NCBI GenBank assembly: GCA_902573585.1
Contig: CACGKH010000004.1
Location: 1-56,752, forward strand
Direction: 5' to 3'
Length of the DNA: 56,752 bases
Source of the DNA: an uncultured Pelagibacteraceae bacterium
GTDB lineage: Bacteria > Pseudomonadota > Alphaproteobacteria > Pelagibacterales > Pelagibacteraceae
Below the pieces are notes generated by a model. The model was given only the letters and a program-made list of their open reading frames with translations, did not search any database and was not told the DNA's origin. A program made the translations under genes and the position numbers. This document shows positions 35,604 to 46,017 of the stretch, one piece after another (position 1 is the stretch's first letter; the number at the start of each line of letters is the position of its first letter).

Positions 35604-35656
35604 AACTCAAAAATATTTATATTTATATTTATAACAAGTTGATGTTAAGTTAGTGT

Positions 35657-36988
35657 ATGACAATTTATGCGTTATCTACTGGACCAGGGGTATCAGGTGT
35701 AGCAATTATAAGAATATCAGGCCCTGAAGCATCAAACGTAATAAAATCTCTTACTGGCAAAGAAATTCCTAAGCCTAGAATGGCTATTCTTCGAAAAATT
35801 AACTATATCAACACTTCTGAGCTTATTGATGAAGGGATAATTATCTGGTTTCCTGGGCCTGAGAGCTACACAGGTGAGGATATGGCCGAAATTCATGTCC
35901 ATGGAGGCAAGGCAGTGGTCTTAGCACTTCAAAAAGAGATTTCAAAAATTAAAAATTGTAGATTGGCCGAACCAGGTGAATTTACTAAGCTTGCTTTTCA
36001 AAATGGAAAGATAAATTTACTTAAAGCAGAAAGTATAGCTGATTTAATCTCGGCTGAGACCGAAATTCAAAGATTACAAGCTGTAAAAATAATGAAGGGA
36101 AAATCTTCAGAAAAATTTAATGAGTTAAGAGAAAAATTATTAAAACTTTTATCATTTGTTGAAGCTAAAATAGATTTTCCTGATGAAGACTTACCAGAAG
36201 AAAATTTTAAAAGATTAAAAAAAGATTCCTCATATGTTTTAAAAGAAATAAATAAAATTTTAAATGACCAAAAGATTGGAGAAATAATTCGTGAAGGTTT
36301 TAAAATTGCAATTGTAGGACCAACAAATGCAGGTAAATCAAGTCTATTAAATAATTTGTCTAACAGAGAGGTTGCTATTGTATCTGAGATTGCTGGCACC
36401 ACGAGAGATGTTATTGAAACGCATTTAAATATAGATGGTTATCCTGTTATTATTTCTGATACTGCAGGGATAAGAGATTCAAAAGATGAAATAGAAAAAA
36501 AGGGTATTAAACTATCGCTTAATAAAGCTGAAAATGCTGACTTAAAGCTAGTTGTGGTTGATGCTAAAAACATTGATTTAAGCGGTTTTTTGAATGATTT
36601 ACTAAAAAATAATGCTATTCTAGTTGTTAACAAATCAGATCTTTTAAAAGAAAAATTAGACTCAGAAATTTCCAAACTAAATCATGTTCTAATTTCCTTA
36701 AAAGACAATTTAAATGTAGACGAGTTAATTTTAAAAATAAAAAATAATTTAAAAAACAAATTTATATCCGAGGAAGATATTCTCATTACTAGGGAGAGAC
36801 ACAGGCAACATTTGGAACAGTGCGCAGATCACCTGAAAAATTTTGAGGATAAAAATAATAAAAAGGATTTCGATAAAGCAGCTGAGGATATAAGGTTGGC
36901 AACTAGACATTTAGGCATGATTGTTGGAAAAGTAGATGTAGAGGAGATATTAGGTAACATTTTCAACGATTTTTGTATTGGAAAATAA
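35657..36988 (+). CDS. mnmE: tRNA modification GTPase MnmE
   Basis: With MnmG makes the cmnm5U34 modification in tRNA anticodons. The N-terminal tetrahydrofolate-binding domain opens TIYALSTGPGVSGVAIIRIS. The G domain has GPTNAGKSSLLN near residue 218, DTAGIRDS near 266 and NKSD near 330. The C-terminal FCIGK ends with the conserved C-I-G-K motif needed for modification. At 443 residues it is standard. A 115-bp gap with a possible hairpin separates it from mnmG. Confidence 0.97.
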   Translation: MTIYALSTGPGVSGVAIIRISGPEASNVIKSLTGKEIPKPRMAILRKINYINTSELIDEGIIIWFPGPESYTGEDMAEIHVHGGKAVVLALQKEISKIKNCRLAEPGEFTKLAFQNGKINLLKAESIADLISAETEIQRLQAVKIMKGKSSEKFNELREKLLKLLSFVEAKIDFPDEDLPEENFKRLKKDSSYVLKEINKILNDQKIGEIIREGFKIAIVGPTNAGKSSLLNNLSNREVAIVSEIAGTTRDVIETHLNIDGYPVIISDTAGIRDSKDEIEKKGIKLSLNKAENADLKLVVVDAKNIDLSGFLNDLLKNNAILVVNKSDLLKEKLDSEISKLNHVLISLKDNLNVDELILKIKNNLKNKFISEEDILITRERHRQHLEQCADHLKNFEDKNNKKDFDKAAEDIRLATRHLGMIVGKVDVEEILGNIFNDFCIGK

Positions 36989-37011
36989 ATGCAATTTTCC
37001 TGGATTTTTAG

Positions 37012-37045
37012 GGCTTTTTTAACGATATTCGTTGATAAATAAGCC
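37012..37045 (+). other. Weak hairpin between mnmE and mnmG
   Basis: GGCTT (37012-37016) can pair with AAGCC (37041-37045), and inside it AACGA (37021-37025) can pair with TCGTT (37029-37033). The stem is split and no T tract follows directly, so termination or attenuation is only possible. Nothing else is seen in this 115-bp gap. Confidence 0.25.
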
Positions 37046-37103
37046 TTATTTAACAAATAAACTCAGATCTTGTAAATATTTTAATCAAATATAAATTTAC
37101 ATC

Positions 37104-38975
37104 ATGAAAAAAGATTTATCTTTTGATGTTGTAGTAATTGGTGGAGGACATGCAGGTTGCGAGGCAGCAGCTGCATCTGCACGACTTGGAATTAGCACTG
37201 CCCTATTCACTCACAACAAAGATACCATAGGAGAAATGTCATGTAATCCAGCCATTGGTGGTTTAGGAAAAGGACATCTTGTTAGAGAAATTGATGCTTT
37301 AGATGGGGTTATGGGTGAGGTAGCTGATAAGTCTGGAATACAATTTAGACTGTTAAATAGAAGTAGAGGTCCAGCAGTAAGAGGACCAAGAACTCAATCA
37401 GACAGATCATTATATCGTAAATTTATGCAAGAAAAACTTGTAAACTACTGTAATTTAAGCATTTTTTCTGATCCTGTAATTAAGTTTATTTTTAATAATA
37501 ATGAAATAAGTGGATTTTTAACTTCAAAAGGTAATAAAGTAAGTTGTAACAAGTTAATACTTACAACTGGCACATTTTTAAACGGTTTGATACATATTGG
37601 TGATGAAAGAACTCCTGCTGGTCGATTTAATGAAAAGCCAAGTACAGGTTTAAGTGAACAGTTAGAGAAATATAATTTTAAAATAGGTAGACTAAAAACC
37701 GGGACACCACCAAGGTTAGATTCTAGAACTATTAATTTTAAAAAATTGGAAAAACAATTTGCAGATGATGATCCTTATTTTTTTTCTTTCTTAACAAAAA
37801 AAATTCTAAACAAACAAGTATCGTGCTCTATGACCTATACCAATGAAAGGGTTCATAAGATTATTGAAAAGAATTTATCTAAAAGTGCAATGTACTCTGG
37901 TAGCATACATGGCGTTGGTCCGCGATATTGCCCTTCAATAGAAGATAAGATAGTAAAATTTGCCGATAAGACTAGACATCAGATATTTCTAGAGCCAGAG
38001 GGCCTTAATGATCATACAATTTATCCAAACGGTATATCTACATCCCTACCTGTGGTTGTGCAGCATGAAATACTCAATAATATCAATGGTTTAGAAAATG
38101 TTAAGGTTATACGGCCTGGATATGCCATAGAATACGATTATATTGATCCTAGAGAACTTTTTTTAACATTGGAGACAAAGAAAATAAAGAATCTATACCT
38201 CGCAGGTCAAATTAATGGAACTACAGGATACGAAGAGGCTGCAGCTCAAGGTCTTATAGCTGGGATTAATGCTGCCCTCTCACTTAAAAAAATGGAGCCT
38301 TTTATCCTTGATAGATCAGATGCATATATTGGAGTAATGATAGATGATTTAGTAACCAAGGGAGTTGCCGAGCCATATAGAATGTTTACATCTAGAGCTG
38401 AATATAGATTAAGTCTTAGATCAGATAATGCTGACCTGAGACTTACCCACAAAGGAATTAATATTGGATTAATTTCTAACATCAGAAAAGAGATATTTGA
38501 GGATAAATTCTCAAAATTAAGCAAAATAACATTGCAGATGTCAAATTTGAGTATTTCTCCCACTAAAGCTGAGAGATTTGGTGTTAAAATAGCTAAAGAT
38601 GGTGTATTTCGATCAGCTGAAGAAATTTTAACTCAAAGATCCGTTAATATGAGTAAAATTAGGGATATTTGGCCTGAAATTTTAGATCATGGTACTGATA
38701 TTGATGAGCAAATTGAAATTAACTCTCATTATAGAGGATATTTAAAAAAGCAAAAAGCCGATATTTTAGCTTTTAAAAGAGATGAAAATCTATCAATACC
38801 AGATAATATTGATTACGATCAATTTTCAGGATTATCAAATGAGGTAAAAGCTAAATTTAAGGAAATAAGGCCTAAAACAATGGGTCAGGCTCTTAGAATA
38901 GATGGAATTACCCCCGCTGCTGTATATATTTTGTTGTCACACGTTAAAAGAAAGTCTATTAAGCATATAGCTTAA
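37104..38975 (+). CDS. mnmG: tRNA modification enzyme MnmG
   Basis: FAD-dependent partner of MnmE in wobble uridine modification. [21 protein letters not shown] (FAD site) is at the N-terminus; [20 protein letters not shown] and [16 protein letters not shown] follow near 45-100; the catalytic cysteine lies in the [13 protein letters not shown] block near 232; [20 protein letters not shown] near 365 and [25 protein letters not shown] near 425. At 623 residues it is full length. Its stop and the rsmG ATG overlap by one base (TAATG). Confidence 0.98.
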   Translation: MKKDLSFDVVVIGGGHAGCEAAAASARLGISTALFTHNKDTIGEMSCNPAIGGLGKGHLVREIDALDGVMGEVADKSGIQFRLLNRSRGPAVRGPRTQSDRSLYRKFMQEKLVNYCNLSIFSDPVIKFIFNNNEISGFLTSKGNKVSCNKLILTTGTFLNGLIHIGDERTPAGRFNEKPSTGLSEQLEKYNFKIGRLKTGTPPRLDSRTINFKKLEKQFADDDPYFFSFLTKKILNKQVSCSMTYTNERVHKIIEKNLSKSAMYSGSIHGVGPRYCPSIEDKIVKFADKTRHQIFLEPEGLNDHTIYPNGISTSLPVVVQHEILNNINGLENVKVIRPGYAIEYDYIDPRELFLTLETKKIKNLYLAGQINGTTGYEEAAAQGLIAGINAALSLKKMEPFILDRSDAYIGVMIDDLVTKGVAEPYRMFTSRAEYRLSLRSDNADLRLTHKGINIGLISNIRKEIFEDKFSKLSKITLQMSNLSISPTKAERFGVKIAKDGVFRSAEEILTQRSVNMSKIRDIWPEILDHGTDIDEQIEINSHYRGYLKKQKADILAFKRDENLSIPDNIDYDQFSGLSNEVKAKFKEIRPKTMGQALRIDGITPAAVYILLSHVKRKSIKHIA

Positions 38976-39622
38976 TGGATAACATAATTTTAAATTCCTA
39001 CTCAAAAATTTCTGATTTGAATGTTTCACGTGAAACTTGTAATGAGCTTGAAAGCTTAATTTCTATGATTCTAGAAAAAAACACAGAAATTAACATTATT
39101 AGTAAAAAAATGAGTGAAAAAGAGGCTATAAGAGATCGTCACATAATTGATTCAGCACAAATCATTGATTTTGTTGATTTAAATAGCAATACAACCTCAG
39201 ATTTAGGTACAGGAGGCGGTATGCCTGGCTTGATTGTAGCAATAGCAATGAAAAAAATAAAAAATAATATGAAAGTTAATCTTTATGAAAAAAGCCATCA
39301 TAAATGTGTTTTTTTGAAAGAAGTTTCAAAAAAGTTAAATTTAAACACAGAGATAATTCACAAAGATATTTTTACGGTTAGAAATATTGAAACAGGAACA
39401 ATTATGTCCAGAGCTTTTAAACCTATGCCAGTAGTTCTTAACTTAGTTAATGAAAATTTTAAAAACTACAAGAATATAATCTTCTTTATGGGAAGTAGTG
39501 GTAGAAAAACTCTTAACGAAGCACTTCAAGAATGGGATTTAGATTATGAAGAAAAAAAAAGCTTAACTAGCAAAGACTCATTTATATTAAATATTAAAAA
39601 AATTAAAAAAAAATTTTCATGA
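38975..39622 (+). CDS. rsmG: 16S rRNA (guanine-N7) methyltransferase RsmG
   Basis: Methylates G527 of 16S rRNA using SAM. LNVSRETCNELESLISMILEKNTEINIISKK opens the protein (only the first part is diagnostic), and RDRHIIDSAQI near 44 with SDLGTGGGMPGLIVAIAMKK near 72 form the SAM site. At 215 residues it is normal. The codons for NVSRET contain a parS sequence (39022-39037). It overlaps parA by 4 bp (ATGA). Confidence 0.96.
   Translation: MDNIILNSYSKISDLNVSRETCNELESLISMILEKNTEINIISKKMSEKEAIRDRHIIDSAQIIDFVDLNSNTTSDLGTGGGMPGLIVAIAMKKIKNNMKVNLYEKSHHKCVFLKEVSKKLNLNTEIIHKDIFTVRNIETGTIMSRAFKPMPVVLNLVNENFKNYKNIIFFMGSSGRKTLNEALQEWDLDYEEKKSLTSKDSFILNIKKIKKKFS
39022..39037. other. parS centromere site inside rsmG
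   Basis: TGTTTCACGTGAAACT matches the widely conserved parS palindrome TGTTTCACGTGAAACA at 15 of 16 bases. It lies 1.4 kb before parB, in coding frame for N-V-S-R-E-T of RsmG, a position also known in other bacteria. ParB should load here for origin segregation. Confidence 0.85.
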
Positions 39623-40413
39623 AAATAATTTCAATAATTAATCAAAAGGGTGGAGTAGGTAAAACAACAACAGTTATTAATTTAGCTTCTGCCTTATCAC
39701 AACAAGATAAAAAAATTTTAGTGATAGATCTTGATCCACAAGGAAATGCAACAACCGGTTTAGGGTTGTCCAATACTGAACAATCAGATCAAACTATTTA
39801 TGGAATTTTGAATGGTACAACATCAATTTCAAGAGTAATTAAAAAAACAAAGTTTCAAAATCTCGATTTAATTTCTTCAAACGTAGATTTGTCTGGACTG
39901 GAAGTAGAAACAGCTGGGGACAATGATAGAGCATTCATTCTAAAGTCCAAATTAACCGCATATTTAAATGATTCTAGAGGATCTTACGATTATATCCTCA
40001 TAGATTGCCCCCCTTCATTAAGTTTATTAACCGTAATGGCTCTTGTATCATCAAATTCCTTATTAGTACCACTCCAGACGGAATTTTTCGCATTAGAAGG
40101 GCTAACTCAATTAATGAAAACTATTGAAAGAATAAAAGTTAACTTAAATCCAAATTTAGAGATACAGGGGATACTTTTAACAATGTATGATAGAAGAAAT
40201 AAACTTTCTTCTCAAGTAGAGCAAGAAGCTAGGGATTATTTTAAAGATAAAGTTTATCAAACAGTCATCCCAAGAAATGTGAGACTGTCAGAGGCACCAT
40301 CTCATGGTGTGCCAGTCTTAATTTACGATAAAAACTGTCCAGGTAGTAAATCCTATTATAGCTTTACAGACGAATTTATAAACCAAGAAGACAAAATTGG
40401 GAGTGCAGCTTAA
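39619..40413 (+). CDS. parA: Chromosome partitioning ATPase ParA
   Basis: ParA-type Walker ATPase that moves ParB-bound origins. The deviant Walker A INQKGGVGKTTTVINLA is near residue 7, DLDPQGNATTGLG near 37, DYILIDCPPSLSLLT near 117, and ERIKVNLNPNLEIQGILLTM near 172. At 264 residues it is the chromosomal form without an N-terminal DNA-binding extension. Its stop overlaps parB by one base. Confidence 0.97.
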   Translation: MKIISIINQKGGVGKTTTVINLASALSQQDKKILVIDLDPQGNATTGLGLSNTEQSDQTIYGILNGTTSISRVIKKTKFQNLDLISSNVDLSGLEVETAGDNDRAFILKSKLTAYLNDSRGSYDYILIDCPPSLSLLTVMALVSSNSLLVPLQTEFFALEGLTQLMKTIERIKVNLNPNLEIQGILLTMYDRRNKLSSQVEQEARDYFKDKVYQTVIPRNVRLSEAPSHGVPVLIYDKNCPGSKSYYSFTDEFINQEDKIGSAA

Positions 40414-41258
40414 TGAGTTCAAAAATAAAAAAAGGTTTGGGTAGAGGATTATCATCTTTAATTGGAGAAACAAAAGTTGAAACTAAAACTAATAAATTAT
40501 TATTAAGTGAAATAATTCCAAATAAGTATCAACCAAGAAAAAATTTTGACGAAGAAAATTTAGAAGATTTATCGAATTCAATTAAAGAACGTGGAGTAAT
40601 ACAACCAATTATTGTTAGGAAATCGTCTTCAGAAAATTCTAAATATGAGATTATAGCAGGTGAAAGGAGATGGTTGGCTGCTAGAAAAGCGGGACTTCAT
40701 GATATTCCTGTTGTTGTTACAGAAGCTGATGATCTTAAATCGTTAGAATTTGCAATTGTTGAAAACGTTCAGAGACACGACTTAAATCCATTAGAAGAGG
40801 CTCAAGGATATAAAAGATTGATTGACGAATTTTCTTATGACCAGGAAAAAGTTTCAAAATTTATAGGTAAGAGCAGAAGTTATATTACGAATTCCTTAAG
40901 ATTATTAAATTTGCCAAAAGAAGTTCTTGAACTTGTTGAAAACAAAAAGATATCAGCTGGTCATGCTAAGATTTTAGTTGGTCTAGAAAATGCTGTTTTT
41001 ATTGCAAACAAAATTATAGAAAAAAAGTTATCTGTTAGGCAGGCTGAAAATTTTGTTAAAATCTTTAGAAAAAAACCGAATTCTATTAAATTAAATAAAG
41101 ATCCTAATATTAAAAATTTAGAGCAATCTATATCAGAAAAAACTGGTTTAAATGTTTCAATTAATAATACAAAAAGAAATAAAGGCTCAATAGTTTTTTC
41201 TTATCATGATTTAGATCAATTGAATAAAATAATTGATATAATTAAACTAAATTATTAA
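40413..41258 (+). CDS. parB: Chromosome partitioning protein ParB
   Basis: CTP-dependent DNA clamp that binds parS and spreads. The N-terminal KGLGRGLSSLIG contacts ParA; the ParB core has IIPNKYQPRKNFD, IIAGERRWLAARKAGL near residue 80 (CTP site) and VENVQRHDLNPLEEAQGYKRL near 112, followed by a helix-turn-helix around IGKSRSYITNSLRLLNLPKEV. The C-terminus forms the dimer. At 281 residues it is normal. It converges with holA with a 1-bp gap. Confidence 0.97.
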   Translation: MSSKIKKGLGRGLSSLIGETKVETKTNKLLLSEIIPNKYQPRKNFDEENLEDLSNSIKERGVIQPIIVRKSSSENSKYEIIAGERRWLAARKAGLHDIPVVVTEADDLKSLEFAIVENVQRHDLNPLEEAQGYKRLIDEFSYDQEKVSKFIGKSRSYITNSLRLLNLPKEVLELVENKKISAGHAKILVGLENAVFIANKIIEKKLSVRQAENFVKIFRKKPNSIKLNKDPNIKNLEQSISEKTGLNVSINNTKRNKGSIVFSYHDLDQLNKIIDIIKLNY

Positions 41259-41259
41259 T

Positions 41260-42243
41260 TTATATCACCATTTCCAAAATAAAATTTGTCATTATATTGA
41301 TTGATGATTGAGGATATTTTTTTATTAATAATTCTGTTTCATTTGTCTTATTTATCAGATTTTTAACAGTCTCATGGTTTTGGTTACTAATTTGTTTTTT
41401 TATTATTTCTTTATCCTTCCAAAAAATTGGAGGTTTAAATGAAGAAATTACTCCATCGATATTTTTACTACTTTTTAATTCTTCTTGTAGTTTCAATAGC
41501 CTTTTCAATTTTGACAAACATACTCTCAAAATTACTATACAATCTTCATCAGAAAAATTGTTTTCATTTAAAATATTAATTGTTTTTTTTTTATTTTTAG
41601 CCAATGAGTTATCTACAAGCTCTGTTGCGCTAAAATTATCTGCTAGATTTGTCAGTTTTAAAATTTCTTCAGTGTTTATTGTGCTTTTATTAAGCATGTA
41701 ATTTTGAATTTTTTTCAGTTCATTATTAAGATTTATTCTATCCCCATTGCATCTATCTATTATCAAATTAATATTTTGAGTGGATACATTGATTTTGTTT
41801 TGTTTAAAAAAATTTACCGCAATAGTTAGCAATGCTTTTTGATTATCCTCGTAGAATGGAACACATATTGTTTTTTTTTCTTTTTCAAAGAATTTTCTCA
41901 TTTTCGATTTTTTTTCAAGAATATTTGCATCCAAAATTATTTTTAAATTATCTAAATTCTTTTCATTTATATTCTCAATAATATTTAATATCTTATCGGA
42001 AGTTCTTTTTATAATTATTAATTTTTCATTATTAAAAAAAGAATTAGACAGGATATTATTATAAAAATTATCTTCATTTTTTAAAATTTCACTTTCAGTA
42101 TAATTTAGAACCTCTCCCAAATAATTATTTTTAAAATTTTTTTCTATAATTTCCTCTTTAAGGCCCTGATTTTCACCATAAAATAAGAATAAATTATATT
42201 TTGATATATTTGATTTATTTATATCGTAGGACTTAAAAATCAT
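41260..42243 (-). CDS. holA: DNA polymerase III delta subunit
   Basis: Clamp-loader subunit that opens the beta clamp. The 327 residues start with NLFLFYGENQGLKEEIIEKN, the family's near N-terminal G-E/D segment, then LIIIKRTSDKI and the helical C-terminal part (ATELVDNSLAKNKKKTINILNENNFSDEDCIVILRVCLSKLKRL, seen near 210-255). Sequence similarity is low as usual for delta; the call uses these blocks and the conserved position after lptE and parB. It overlaps lptE by 4 bp. Confidence 0.9.
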   Translation of the reverse strand: MIFKSYDINKSNISKYNLFLFYGENQGLKEEIIEKNFKNNYLGEVLNYTESEILKNEDNFYNNILSNSFFNNEKLIIIKRTSDKILNIIENINEKNLDNLKIILDANILEKKSKMRKFFEKEKKTICVPFYEDNQKALLTIAVNFFKQNKINVSTQNINLIIDRCNGDRINLNNELKKIQNYMLNKSTINTEEILKLTNLADNFSATELVDNSLAKNKKKTINILNENNFSDEDCIVILRVCLSKLKRLLKLQEELKSSKNIDGVISSFKPPIFWKDKEIIKKQISNQNHETVKNLINKTNETELLIKKYPQSSINIMTNFILEMVI

Positions 42244-42701
42244 TTTTCGAGGCTTAAAAATATAACAATTTTCTCCGATATCGATTTTATCAAATTTTCT
42301 TCAATTGTTTTTTTATATTCATTTAGTTCAAATTTGTTTTCTTTATTTGAGTAAGAAAAATTAGCAATAAAGTTTTTATTTATACTTTCAGTTTCATTAT
42401 CTTTTAAAATAATGTTTGTTTTAATAGTCATTTGATAAGTAGATGGATTTCCTGTTTTATCTTTTGAGGTAATTATATTTTCTTTTGTGCTGTTTAAAAT
42501 TAAAGTTTGAAAAATATTATCTGAACTATTTTTTTTAATTTTAATGAAATCTAGAATCCTATTGTTTATTTTTCTTTCCCCTAAAAATTCTATTTTACCA
42601 ACTTCGATTGTTGCTATTTCATTTTTTTTATAAATTGGCTTGTAACCACAAGCTATAACAAGAATGAAAATTAAGATATTTGCAAATATTTTTTTCTTCA
42701 T
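42240..42701 (-). CDS. lptE: LPS assembly lipoprotein LptE-like
   Basis: A 153-residue outer-membrane lipoprotein that plugs LptD. Signal peptide with lipobox FILVIACGYKPIY places the lipidated cysteine at residue 18; the C-G-(Y/F)-x-P segment after it is typical of LptE. The rest is a small alpha/beta fold. It lies between holA and leuS, overlapping both by 4 bp, which is the usual alphaproteobacterial order. Confidence 0.9.
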   Translation of the reverse strand: MKKKIFANILIFILVIACGYKPIYKKNEIATIEVGKIEFLGERKINNRILDFIKIKKNSSDNIFQTLILNSTKENIITSKDKTGNPSTYQMTIKTNIILKDNETESINKNFIANFSYSNKENKFELNEYKKTIEENLIKSISEKIVIFLSLEK

Positions 42702-45239
42702 TTAATTATAAGATTTATCAATTTATTTTTTATATAGATATGTTTTAATATATTTTTATCTTTAATGAAATTTTGAATTTCTTTTAATTTAATTACTTTT
42801 TCTAATAGGTCTTTTTCTTTAATTTCAGAGCCTGTTGTCAACAAAGCTCTTTTTTTACCATTTATTTGAATAACAATTTTAAATTCTTCTTTTATCAAAT
42901 ATTTCTCGTTTACTTCAGGCCAATGTATAGATTGTGTATGATTTAGATCTACCAGACATTCATTAGCTAAATGGGGTGTGACGGGTATCATTAAAGAAAT
43001 TATTTTTATATAATTTTCAGTAAAATTTTTATCCAAATTTGGTAGGTTTTTTTTAAGAAAATTATAGGTTTCATGCAAATTCGCGATAATAACATTGTAA
43101 TTAAATTTTTCTAAACAATGATTAACTTTATTTATTAGTTGATTTGTGAATTGTTCAAAATCTTTGTTATGATTTTTATTTACTTTGTTTGATTTAATTT
43201 GGATTATTATTTCTTTGTGTAAGGCCCAAAATTTTTGAACAAATTTATAGGCTGCTACCATGCCTTGATCTGACCATTGCACATCTTTTTCAGGGGGACT
43301 GTCAGATAAAATAAATATTCTAACCGCATCAGCTCCATAATTTTTAATTATTTCTTGTGGATTAATTGTATTTTTTTTTGATTTAGACATTGACTCAGAT
43401 GGTCCAACTTTAACTTTTACTTTTTTATCTATCTTTTTATAAAAGTCTTTACCATCATCGGTAAATACTTCATCTGGACTTAGCCAGTTATTTTTTTCAT
43501 CTTTATAAGTTTCATGACACACCATACCTTGAGTAAATAGACCTTTGAATGGCTCATTAAAGTTAAGTTCATTTTTTTGGAAATTGATAGCTTTCAAAAA
43601 AAAATCTAGAATAGAGAAGATGTAATATCGCATGTTCTATTCCTCCAATATATTGATCAACTGGTAACCAATAATTAACTTCATCTTTATCAAATGGTAC
43701 ATCAGAATTGTTTGCTGATGCAAATCTTAAAAAATACCAAGAAGAATCGACAAATGTATCAAGGGTATCTGTTTCTAATGTGCAATTTTTTCCATCAATA
43801 TTTATTTTTTTCCAATCATTTTGATGATCAAGTGGATTACCACTTGTCTGAAGGTTTATATTTTCGGGTAATTTAATAGGTAATTCAGTTAATGGAACTT
43901 TTACAATATTATTATTTTCATCATAAGCGATAGGTATAGGACATCCCCAGTATCTCTGTCGTGAAATTCCCCAATCTTTAAGTCTAAAATTAATTTTCTT
44001 TTTTCCAATTTTTTTATCTTCTAAAATTTGAATTGCCTTAATTACAGACTCACTAGGAGCTTTTAATCCATCAAATATTTTAGAATTAAAAATAATGCCC
44101 GCATCCGTGAATGCTTTATTGGATACATTAAATGTATCTTCTTCGTTGATTGGTTTTACAACTGTTTTAATATTCAAATTGTATTTTAATGCAAAATCAA
44201 GATCTCTTTGATCGTGTGCTGGACAACCAAAAACTGCTCCAAAACCATAATCCATTAAAACAAAATTAGCGAAGTAAACTGGTACTTTAATATTTTTATC
44301 TAATGGGTGTATTGCATACAGATCAGTTTTAAAACCTATCTTATCTGCTTGAGCAATAGACTCTTCTGTTGTTCCAGTCTTCGAGCATTTATCTCTAAAA
44401 TCACTAAATTCCTTATTTTTTTTGTAATATTTAGAAATTGGATGGTCAACTGATACAGCCAAAAAAGAAAAACCAAATAAAGTATCTGGCCTTGTTGTAA
44501 AACATTTAATTTTATCAACTTCACTATTGCCCTCTATATCAAAGTCTATTTCACATCCAAACGATCTACCTATCCAATTTTTTTGCATGATTTTTACTTT
44601 ATTTGGCCATTCATCCAGTTTGTCTAATTCATCAAGTAATTCATCTGAAAATTTTTTGATATTAAAAAACCATTGATTAAGTTTTTTTCTTTCGACTAAT
44701 GCACCCGATCGCCAGCCTTTACCATCAATTACCTGCTCATTAGCAAGAACAGTTTCGTCTACAGGATCCCAATTTACATAGTTTTCTTTTCTATAAACTA
44801 ATCCTTTATCAAATAGTTCAAGAAATAATTTTTGCTGGTGTTTATAATATTCTGGAGAGCAAGTTGAAATTTCTCTATCCCAATCAATAGATATACCTAA
44901 TTGTTTAAGCTGAGATTTCATAGTTTGAACATTCGTTTCTGTCCAAACTTTGGGGTCTAAATTATTTTGTTTAGCAGCATTTTCTGCTGGCATACCAAAT
45001 GAGTCCCATCCCATAGGATGAAGAACATTAAAACCATTCAAATTTTTGTATCTAGCTAAAACGTCTCCAATAGTATAATTTCTTACATGTCCCATATGAA
45101 TTTTACCGGACGGGTAAGGAAACATTTCTAAACAATAAAATTTTTTCTTTTTTTTATCTATTTCTGTTTTAAATGATTTGTTTTTTTCCCAATGATCTTG
45201 CCATTTTTTCTCTATAACTTTAAAGTTATATTTTTCCAT
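42698..45239 (-). pseudogene. leuS: Leucyl-tRNA synthetase interrupted by one extra base
   Basis: Charges tRNA-Leu. Read from 45239 the protein has FPYPSGKIHMGHVRNYTIGD (HIGH motif), editing domain with CFTTRPDTLFG, and YIGGIEHAILHLLYSRFF, then stops at 43569. The second frame (42698-43633) continues with FLKAINFQKNELNFNEPF, FTQGMVCHETY, and SMSKSKKNTINP (KMSKS-type motif). The two frames join if the run of nine A at 43596-43604 (plus strand) had eight. The whole would be 846 residues, the expected size. The enzyme is normally essential, so the break may be a sequence error or be bridged by polymerase slippage. Confidence 0.93.
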
Positions 45240-45257
45240 AAATTAAAATTTATAAAA

Positions 45258-45794
45258 TTAGTTCTTTTTTTCTAAATCAGCTTTTTTAATTAAAGCTGCT
45301 TTCTTCAGGATTGCGAGTTTAATTTCTCCATTCAAATCTGAATCTGAGACGAATGATTCACAATTAGCTTCTGTTTTACATTTTTTTTTATAAACGTTAA
45401 CTTTTATACCATCAGCTCTAATTTCATTAGTTAAAAAACGTACCATAATTTTGATGGATTCACTTTGATTTTGTGGAGACTTATACCAATCAGTGATCAC
45501 TATTCCTCCTCCGTAATCAACATCTGATAATGGAATGAAATCTAAAATATCTAGTGTAGCTCTCCACATTTCATTTGAGCTTGAAAATTGAAATGTTCCT
45601 CCACCTCCTCCGCTAAAAATTTTACCAGCTGAAAAACCTTTACCTTCTTCAACATTTTTTTTTATTCTTTCTTCGTCATTAGGAGAAACTTTACGAGCAT
45701 CTACAGGTTTATAAATACCACAACTGTATAAACTAATTGAGATAGACAATATTATAATTGATTTAACGATTGGTTTTACGATAGAAAATTTCAT
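45258..45794 (-). CDS. DUF3576 lipoprotein
   Basis: A 178-residue lipoprotein of alphaproteobacteria. The lipobox SLYSCGIYKP places the modified cysteine near residue 25. The remaining sequence holds GGGGTFQFSSSNEMWRATLDILDFIPLSDVDYGGGIVITDWY, the DUF3576 core (only fragments quoted), and a charged C-terminus. Function unknown; it is probably at the outer membrane. The gene stands before leuS-lptE-holA in the same direction, as it does in relatives, and diverges from the porin across 223 bp. Confidence 0.9.
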   Translation of the reverse strand: MKFSIVKPIVKSIIILSISISLYSCGIYKPVDARKVSPNDEERIKKNVEEGKGFSAGKIFSGGGGGTFQFSSSNEMWRATLDILDFIPLSDVDYGGGIVITDWYKSPQNQSESIKIMVRFLTNEIRADGIKVNVYKKKCKTEANCESFVSDSDLNGEIKLAILKKAALIKKADLEKKN

Positions 45795-45919
45795 TAAATT
45801 ACTTAATATATTGAAAAATAAAGTTTTAATATATTTATCAGTATATTATTTCTGATTTTTAAAAAATGGCATAAAATATGAATTTTATTGTGATAAATAA
45901 GTCACATAATCAATTAAAA

Positions 45920-46011
45920 TTAGCTTTTTTTGCTAAAAATAACGGTAAACACGCATTAAATTGATAAATATTCCACATCATAATTAATAATTATTAATTT
46001 AATAAAAGGAG
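45920..46011 (+). promoter_or_regulatory. Porin upstream region: hairpin, 18-bp palindrome and strong Shine-Dalgarno
   Basis: The 223-bp gap between DUF3576 and the porin holds TTAGC (45920-45924)/GCTAA (45932-45936) around a T-rich loop, a perfect 18-bp palindrome AATTAATAATTATTAATT at 45982-45999, and AAGGAG at 46006-46011, six bases before the ATG. Given the A/T content, the palindrome may be chance. No convincing -35/-10 pair was chosen. Confidence 0.45.
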
Positions 46012-46017
46012 ACAATT

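Noticed and set aside
43569-45239. Two separate leuS-type genes (556 and 311 residues)
   Set aside because: The halves are consecutive pieces of one synthetase, joined by a single-base change in a homopolymer.
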